DNA from: an uncultured Aquimarina sp.
GTDB taxonomy: Bacteria > Bacteroidota > Bacteroidia > Flavobacteriales > Flavobacteriaceae
Direction: 5' to 3'
NCBI GenBank assembly: GCA_947496705.1
Contig: CANMDW010000023.1
Coordinates: 24,844 to 88,843 of the forward strand
DNA: 64,000 nucleotides
Shown piece after piece: positions 58,640-64,000 of the stretch. The position numbers were made by a program, and so were the translations under genes. Numbering within the stretch: position 1 is the first letter of the stretch; every line of letters begins with the position of its first letter. The notes beneath the pieces were generated by a model. That model was not told the DNA's origin. It saw only the letters and a list, made by a program, of their open reading frames with translations, and searched no databases.

Positions 58640-60268
58640 TTAAAAACCAGGAACTTGCGTGTTTATTTCTGGATTTCGATCAATTTCTAGTTGTGGCGTA
58701 GGGAATAAGGGATCTAATGTTAAATTTCCTACTGGTGCATCGAATTTTAAGTTTGAACCAGCATCAAGAAAATCAGAGAAAAAGTGTCTTTTTACTTTGG
58801 TACCATCCCCAAAAACTTCCCCTATCGTCCCCCATCTTATCAAATCAAAAACCCGTAAACCTTCCATTGCCAATTCAACTCTTCTTTCCTGCCTTACTAT
58901 ACCCACTAAGTCACCACCAATTGCATCAGGCATATTTACAGAAGGCCTGGAACGCACTCTATTTACCCAGGTTAACGCTTCTGAATTTCCTTGTTCTGCC
59001 AACGCTTCGGCCAGAATAAGATATAATTCTGCCATACGCATAATAGGAATATCCTGGCCACTCCAACGTACATTACCTAAATCTGAGACAGACCTTGTCA
59101 TTTTTCGTACGTTTAGCCCAGTGGGTGACCATCCCTGCTGATATTTAATGATATCACCTTGCCTGTAGGTTGCTGTTTCTTCTACCAATTCACCAGCATC
59201 ATTGTAGGTTTCATAAGTAGATACAAATTCTTCAGTATTTGGCCACACCGTATAATCTGCACCAGGGTAGTATAAGGTATATTCACGTCTGGGATCACCT
59301 GGCTCAAATGCATCAAACAAATCCCGTTGTGGCAAACTATAGCCCCATCCCTGACCAGGTTGTACTGTTGTCAATTCGTTGGGCAAATCCAGGATCAGAC
59401 GTTGCACGGTCATATTTTGTCCAAAATTCGGATCATTCTTTGCAAAGGGAAAATAAAACAACAGCTCTTTATTATCTTCATTGTTCCAAATAGACAAGTA
59501 ATCATCAAGCAAGCCATAACCTTCATCTTCAGCCATTGTAATAGCGACCCTTGCTGCAGCTTCTGCTTTAGCCCAATCTTCAAGATATAGATATGTTTTT
59601 GCTAAAAATGCAGCTGCGGAGGCTTTAAAAGGCGTTCCTGCAAGTGCAGGGGCATCCAACAAATTATCTTTTGCAAAAGTAAAATCGGCTACTATCTGCG
59701 CCATGATATCAGCTTTTGGGGTCCTGGGTAAAAAAAACGCTTCGGGGGTAGAGGCTGCTTTTAAAGGCATAGGAATGTCACCATAAAATGTGGTAAGAAA
59801 CAGATAGTTATATGCTCTAAGAAATCTGGCTTCAGCGATGAAAGGAGCCTGTTCTTCTGCCGTAAAGTTTTGATCGGATGATAGCGGAATATTCTCGATA
59901 GCGAAGTTGGCCGCATTAATACTTTGGTAAATTAATCCCCACCATCTTATGACATTAATTTGGGTAGGATTTATATTCCACTGTTCAAGACGTATGGATT
60001 GTGCCCTATTAGGCCTCCAATAGCTATCATCGGTCATGGCATCCAACAGAATAATCATGTCTCTTCTCAACAGTTGATCAAGTTGTGTCCATGGTCTGTA
60101 AGCACCATTCACAGCTGCTCTTGCTGAAACGGCATCTACAAAAAAGTTCTCAGGACTCGGTGTGTCTTGTGGTATACGATTTAAAAAATCGTCATTACTA
60201 CATGCTGCCATCACCAAAATGATGCTAAGGAGCATAACGGAATTTAATTTTTTTATAAACTTTTTCAT
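58640..60268 (-). CDS. SusD/RagB-family outer membrane lipoprotein
   Basis: A 542-residue SusD-like glycan-binding lipoprotein. The signal peptide ends at the lipobox cysteine 23 (VMAACSNDD; the acidic residues after it favour surface exposure), followed by the SusD start DFLNRIPQDTPSPENFF, helical TPR core, and the C-terminal WVNRVRSRPSV...RRVELAMEGLRVFDLIRWG signature. Its partner is the SusC gene, which lies 40 bases upstream on the same strand, so the pair forms the usual lid-and-transporter complex. No enzymes follow. Substrate unknown. Confidence 0.95.
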   Translation of the reverse strand: MKKFIKKLNSVMLLSIILVMAACSNDDFLNRIPQDTPSPENFFVDAVSARAAVNGAYRPWTQLDQLLRRDMIILLDAMTDDSYWRPNRAQSIRLEQWNINPTQINVIRWWGLIYQSINAANFAIENIPLSSDQNFTAEEQAPFIAEARFLRAYNYLFLTTFYGDIPMPLKAASTPEAFFLPRTPKADIMAQIVADFTFAKDNLLDAPALAGTPFKASAAAFLAKTYLYLEDWAKAEAAARVAITMAEDEGYGLLDDYLSIWNNEDNKELLFYFPFAKNDPNFGQNMTVQRLILDLPNELTTVQPGQGWGYSLPQRDLFDAFEPGDPRREYTLYYPGADYTVWPNTEEFVSTYETYNDAGELVEETATYRQGDIIKYQQGWSPTGLNVRKMTRSVSDLGNVRWSGQDIPIMRMAELYLILAEALAEQGNSEALTWVNRVRSRPSVNMPDAIGGDLVGIVRQERRVELAMEGLRVFDLIRWGTIGEVFGDGTKVKRHFFSDFLDAGSNLKFDAPVGNLTLDPLFPTPQLEIDRNPEINTQVPGF

Positions 60269-60308
60269 ATGATGAAATTATTTTAGATTCTATTTTCAAT
60301 AAATTCTT

Positions 60309-63300
60309 TTAAAAAGATGTAGTTACTCCCAAAGTAAATGTACGAGGTATCGGCACACCAGCCAGGGCACCTGTTCTTCGGTCAAAGGGATTGTTATTAC
60401 TACCATTGAGATTTCCGGGGTTACCGGCATTGGTGTCGACAGACGGCCCATCATATTTTGTAAAAGTATGGGCATTCTGTACACTAAAGAACAAGCTCAA
60501 ATTGCTTAAACCTATATCTTCTAAGACTTCGGAAGGCAACCTATACGAAAGGTTAATGTTATTGATGCGCAAATATGAAGCATCTGTCAGCCAAAAATCA
60601 GATACTGCCAGATTGCTTCCGCTCTCATCTTTTGATAGCCTTGGCCACGTGCCATTTGGGTTATTAACGGGGTGGAATCTCCTCAAAACCCTGGCATCTT
60701 CGTTTCTTGCCCATGAAGACATAAGCACCATTACGTCATTACTATTGGTACCTCCAAAATAAATATCCCTGCCAGAAACTCCTTGGAGTTGTACTTGTAA
60801 TCCCCAGTTCTTATAATTGACCGATCCCACCATTCCATAGGTAAAATCAGGAAAAACATCACCAATAATTGTTCGATCTGCAGCATTTATGATTCCATCA
60901 GGGATTCCTGTTAAGTTTCCATCTGCATCAAAACCATCAATATCTATGATATCAATATCTCCAATAGTTTTCGTAGAAAAAGGACCGTCAGCATATTTGG
61001 TTAATTGACTTTCTTCTCGAATTAACCCATTGGTTTTATACCCAAAGAAAGAGTTGACAGGTTTTCCTACCAATAATCCACTGGACAAAAGATCACGGCC
61101 TCCAAGATCGGTAACTTCATTCTTAACAGTCGCCAGATTAAAGTTTACATCATACGACCAATCTGATATATTTCCTTTAATTCCTAAAACCACTTCAAAA
61201 CCCGAATTGCGAACTGTTGGAGTATTTATTATCGGAGCTCCTGCAAATCCGGCAGAAATTGGAATGGCTTCTCCTATCAGTAAATCTCTTGTGTCTTCAA
61301 CAAAGTAATCTAAAGACATATAAATCTTATTATTAACCAATGAAGCATCAAGGCCAACGTTCTTTTTCTCTGATTCTTCCCATACCAAATCTGAATTTAC
61401 GGCTAATCTGGGCGCAAATCCGGTTTGCACTACTTGATCCAGTACTGTCCCACGAGGGAATAATGTTGCTATTGTAGCGTATTCACCAATACTTAGAATA
61501 TTACCCAAGGTTCCTATACTTGCTCGGAATTTTAAGTTATTTATGAACCCATCATTATTAAAAAAATTTTCTTCACTAATTCTCCATCCGATAGCGGCAG
61601 ACGGGAATACACCATATCTGTTACCATCTTGTAATCGTGAAGTACCATCTCGTCTAACCGTAGCATTTAAAAAATACCTGTTTTTATAATTATAATTCAA
61701 TCTTCCAAAAGTTGAAACAAAGCTCCAGTCTGTGAAGCCATTACCATTTAACTGAGATGTGGGGTCACCGGCATCTAAAAACCGAATATCGTTATTGGGA
61801 GTTCCTGTACGGCTACCAGAGAGGTTTTCTTGTTCTTGCTCTTCTAAAGAGTACCCCAATAGCGCATTAATATTATGATTTTCTCCTATAGTGATTGTAT
61901 AGTTTGCTAAAAAATCTGCAATCCAATGAACGGTCTCTATATATTCTTTTTCAACAAGATTGGTGGTGGTTCCTTCCCAACCAAAAATAGCTGGATCTGG
62001 TACGGCAGGTTGAAACCGGGTATCATAACGATTTTCATAATCCATACTTCCCCTGGCAGTAATGTCCAATCCTTTTAACGGGCTTATAGTAAGATAAAGA
62101 TTACCTTGTACTCCTTTTATCTTTCTTTCTGTAGTGAAATTTTGAGATTCCCAAACAGGGTTTCTATGAATATGTTCTAGTACACCGTTTCGAATCCTAC
62201 CAAATGTGCCATCATCTTCTAAATGTCTAGTCAAAGGCACTTTGCGTAGTGCCAATTGGTAATGATCAGGACTTCCATTTCTTTTTGAGGAATATAAAAT
62301 TATGGAGTTTCCGAATTTGACCCTGTCATTGATTTTATGATCAGAATTTACCGTTAAGTTGAGTTTTTCAAAAGTTGTATTAATGGCAATTCCCTTTTGA
62401 TCTAAATAGTTACCCGAAATAAAATAATTTGATTTTTCGTTACCTCCTGCGACAGATAGATCATAATTGGCAATAGTACCCGACTGTAACATGAGATCTT
62501 TCCAATCTGTATCGATGCCTTGATATTGATCAAGGTCGTCTTGTGTCCAGGGCAAATCAAGCCCGGCATTTTCATGAGTTTCTGTCCAAAGTGTCACAAA
62601 TTGTTCCGCATTTAAAAGTTTTAACTTAAGATTGCCTTCGCTTTGTATGCCATAATAGCTATTGAAGGTAATTTCTGGTTTTCCTTTTCCTTTTCCTCTT
62701 TTAGTGGTAACGATAATCACCCCATTCGCAGCTCTAGAGCCGTATATGGCAGCGGCCGAAGCATCTTTTAAAACAGATACAGATGCTATACTATTAGGGT
62801 TAAGGTTATCTATACCGGTTCTAATAACACCGTCGACCACATAAATTGGAGATGTGTTCCCATTTATAGAACCCGTACCCCTAATGGTAACATCACTTGA
62901 TTGCCCCGGTATACCAGAATTATTTGTAATACTTAATCCGGCTGCCCTTCCTTGAAGTATTTGTAAAGGAGAGGCGGCTGGGACTTTGTCAAAGTCTTTA
63001 GTTGATACCGTAGCTATAGAACCGGTTAGATCTCCTTTTCTGGTAGTTCCGTAACCAACTACTACTACTTTGTCCAACTCATTACTGGCGGTTAATGTGA
63101 CATTAATCACTTTTTTGTTCCCTACTTGAATTTCTCGTGGAGAATACCCTATGTAACTAAATACCAAAACATCGGTCGTAGTGGCATTGATGGTAAAATT
63201 CCCATCAAAATCGGTTACCGTTCCATTATTAGTTCCTTTAATAACAACGTTAGCTCCGGGCAGTGCCATATTGTCATTGCTGGAGACTACCAAACCCGTA

Positions 63301-63392
63301 ACCGTGTTCTGGGCGAGTGAAAAACTGACTGTTAGCAATAAGATTCCCAACAAACCGATTTTCGGCCAACTGTTTTTTTCATTTTTTGACAT
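60309..63392 (-). CDS. SusC/RagA-family TonB-dependent outer membrane transporter
   Basis: A 1027-residue SusC-like receptor. Signal SWPKIGLLGILLLTVSFSLAQ; a CarboxypepD_reg-like domain (about 30-110: VTGLVVSSNDNMALPGANVVIKGT); a TonB plug domain with GYGTTRKGDLTGS and IYVVDGV...VLKDASAAAIYGSRAANGVIIVTTK, the SusC-family signature; and a 22-strand barrel ending in FTLGVTTSF with the terminal aromatic residue. The gene pairs with susD downstream. No anti-sigma/sigma pair is in view. Substrate (likely a glycan) cannot be deduced. Confidence 0.96.
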   Translation of the reverse strand: MSKNEKNSWPKIGLLGILLLTVSFSLAQNTVTGLVVSSNDNMALPGANVVIKGTNNGTVTDFDGNFTINATTTDVLVFSYIGYSPREIQVGNKKVINVTLTASNELDKVVVVGYGTTRKGDLTGSIATVSTKDFDKVPAASPLQILQGRAAGLSITNNSGIPGQSSDVTIRGTGSINGNTSPIYVVDGVIRTGIDNLNPNSIASVSVLKDASAAAIYGSRAANGVIIVTTKRGKGKGKPEITFNSYYGIQSEGNLKLKLLNAEQFVTLWTETHENAGLDLPWTQDDLDQYQGIDTDWKDLMLQSGTIANYDLSVAGGNEKSNYFISGNYLDQKGIAINTTFEKLNLTVNSDHKINDRVKFGNSIILYSSKRNGSPDHYQLALRKVPLTRHLEDDGTFGRIRNGVLEHIHRNPVWESQNFTTERKIKGVQGNLYLTISPLKGLDITARGSMDYENRYDTRFQPAVPDPAIFGWEGTTTNLVEKEYIETVHWIADFLANYTITIGENHNINALLGYSLEEQEQENLSGSRTGTPNNDIRFLDAGDPTSQLNGNGFTDWSFVSTFGRLNYNYKNRYFLNATVRRDGTSRLQDGNRYGVFPSAAIGWRISEENFFNNDGFINNLKFRASIGTLGNILSIGEYATIATLFPRGTVLDQVVQTGFAPRLAVNSDLVWEESEKKNVGLDASLVNNKIYMSLDYFVEDTRDLLIGEAIPISAGFAGAPIINTPTVRNSGFEVVLGIKGNISDWSYDVNFNLATVKNEVTDLGGRDLLSSGLLVGKPVNSFFGYKTNGLIREESQLTKYADGPFSTKTIGDIDIIDIDGFDADGNLTGIPDGIINAADRTIIGDVFPDFTYGMVGSVNYKNWGLQVQLQGVSGRDIYFGGTNSNDVMVLMSSWARNEDARVLRRFHPVNNPNGTWPRLSKDESGSNLAVSDFWLTDASYLRINNINLSYRLPSEVLEDIGLSNLSLFFSVQNAHTFTKYDGPSVDTNAGNPGNLNGSNNNPFDRRTGALAGVPIPRTFTLGVTTSF

Positions 63393-63491
63393 TCGTTTAA
63401 GTTTTAAGATTAAGATTTGTTTAACTGAAATAGAACAATAGTGTCCTAATTGATTAAAAAAAAGAGAAAGGATTTTTGTGCCTCAAAGCAT

Positions 63492-63499
63492 TATCTTTG
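63492..63499 (+). promoter_or_regulatory. Plus-strand -7 element TATCTTTG without a visible gene
   Basis: TATCTTTG fits TAnnTTTG, with TTG at 63476-63478 but only 13 bases between. It faces away from susC, into about 500 bases with no protein gene. It could serve a small RNA or a gene beyond the window. Confidence 0.35.
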
Positions 63500-63584
63500 C
63501 GTTGCACAACAAAAACCTTCTTTTTATTATAGTGGGGTTAATAATTACTTCGAATGCTTTTCTCATTCCTAGTTTTATAGAACT

Positions 63585-63600
63585 ACTCAAGATGAGTTCA
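63585..63600. repeat. Inverted repeat ACTC-AAGAT-GAGTTCA, copy 3
   Basis: ACTCAAGATGAGTTCA repeats the motif at 13666-13684 and 52794-52810. Here it lies in non-coding DNA upstream of susC. Confidence 0.45.
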
Positions 63601-63846
63601 TAGCCTGATTTGAAGCATTCAAACAAAACTATAATAATTTATGGTTTGCCGGAGGGCTTTTCAAAAAGATGGGACTAATAAAGGTTTATGATTCTTGTGT
63701 TTTAAAGGCAAGAAAACAAGTATTATTTCCTGAAGTTTTTTAGACCGTCCTGAAGCCAATTAAAAGATGCATTGACCACAAAAGTTTTGGAGATAGATTT
63801 TGTATGAGTGGTAAGGTATGAGGAATGAGAAATTATGAATTCAGAA

Positions 63847-63862
63847 TTCAGAATTATGAGTT
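63847..63862. repeat. Dispersed 16-bp sequence TTCAGAATTATGAGTT, copy 2
   Basis: An exact second copy of the sequence at 11081-11096, here preceded by another partial copy (GAATTCAGAATTC). Part of a low-complexity A/G-rich stretch. Confidence 0.5.
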
Positions 63863-64000
63863 TTGAAAGCAGGAATACGAAAGTAGAAAATCCGCAAATC
63901 GCAGCGTCGGGAGTCGGATGACCGATGTGGATATGGGAAACCGAAGGCAGAAGACCTAAGTTAATAATTACAGTACAACAACAATCCTCCCCTTTAGGGG

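Larger units (their letters stand above)
63393..64000. other. Non-coding end of the window upstream of susC
   Basis: The last 608 bases carry no credible protein gene. Contents: a plus-strand -7 element (63492-63499), an inverted-repeat motif (63585-63600), a copy of TTCAGAATTATGAGTT (63847-63862) within an A/G-rich low-complexity stretch (about 63830-63960), and, cut by the window end, CCCCTTTAGGGG (63989-64000), probably the first arm of a larger dispersed hairpin. The minus-strand susC promoter was not identified. Confidence 0.5.

Noticed and set aside
1..64000. tRNA, rRNA, CRISPR arrays and intact insertion sequences
   Set aside because: I looked for T-arm GTTCGANTC patterns, rRNA landmarks, regular 25-40 base repeats with unique spacers and transposase motifs, and found none. 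The repeats seen are tandem or dispersed without unique spacers.

Overview
The window is a stretch of low-GC chromosome from a member of the Bacteroidota, most likely a marine flavobacterium (Flavobacteriaceae; Aquimarina-like is only a guess). Four things point there: several promoters carry the Bacteroidota -7 element TAnnTTTG, start codons lack purine-rich Shine-Dalgarno sequences, there is a SusC/SusD pair, and several families are typical of flavobacteria (DUF4835/PorD, YtxJ, DUF6503, YbbR, RprX/RprY-type two-component pair). I saw no rRNA, tRNA, CRISPR array, prophage or intact insertion sequence.

Layout. 1-13.1 kb is housekeeping: the end of mltG, a lysozyme-like protein, an RsmI-type methyltransferase, a low-molecular-weight phosphatase, dnaA, a YbgC thioesterase, yigZ, a DMT transporter, a HAD hydrolase, ribD, a LEA-like lipoprotein, a GNAT acetyltransferase, prmC, a LOG protein and ligA. 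13.2-16.0 kb is a lineage-specific array of four related multi-TM proteins (YhhN-like), the first decayed. 16-30 kb is a plus-strand run: dapA, a Kir-type channel, bamD, rpoZ, coaBC, a DUF4835 protein, recN, fabI, a GT2 glycosyltransferase, a YbbR protein, coaE and a histidine kinase/response regulator pair. 30-39.7 kb is mostly minus strand: miaA, a zinc-ribbon K+ channel, an exonuclease/GIY-YIG fusion, a four-helix-bundle protein, yggS, a 41-bp tandem repeat, a DUF1015 protein, an M23 lipoprotein, 3-hydroxyacyl-CoA dehydrogenase and a Gfo/Idh/MocA oxidoreductase; plus-strand pcm and minus-strand smpB follow.

39.8-50 kb is accessory and stress-related: small secreted proteins, a TetR regulator and a thioesterase that share a perfect palindromic operator, clpB, ytxJ, and a globin / small membrane protein / Crp-Fnr group with a CRP/FNR-like palindrome. 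50-58 kb holds fahA, glyA, an HTH regulator, folD, an AlkD-like protein, a phosphodiester glycosidase, an AhpD-like protein, lspA and an NTF2-like protein. 58.6-63.4 kb is a susD/susC pair without enzymes or regulators in view.

Most notable is the AT-rich leader of the HTH gene at 53326. Its last 252 bases fall into twelve consecutive 21-base units, nearly all beginning TATT, with TATTTCAT exact in four. This looks like a helically phased operator or curved-DNA array ending at the start codon. Other structured intergenic DNA includes two hairpins of one family with three compensatory base-pair changes, a 163-bp MITE-like inverted repeat with a third copy of its end elsewhere, a 42-bp inverted repeat, a 3 x 21-bp repeat, and a recurring TGAACTC/GAGTTCA inverted repeat. 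All functional calls are by reading; nothing was searched or computed.
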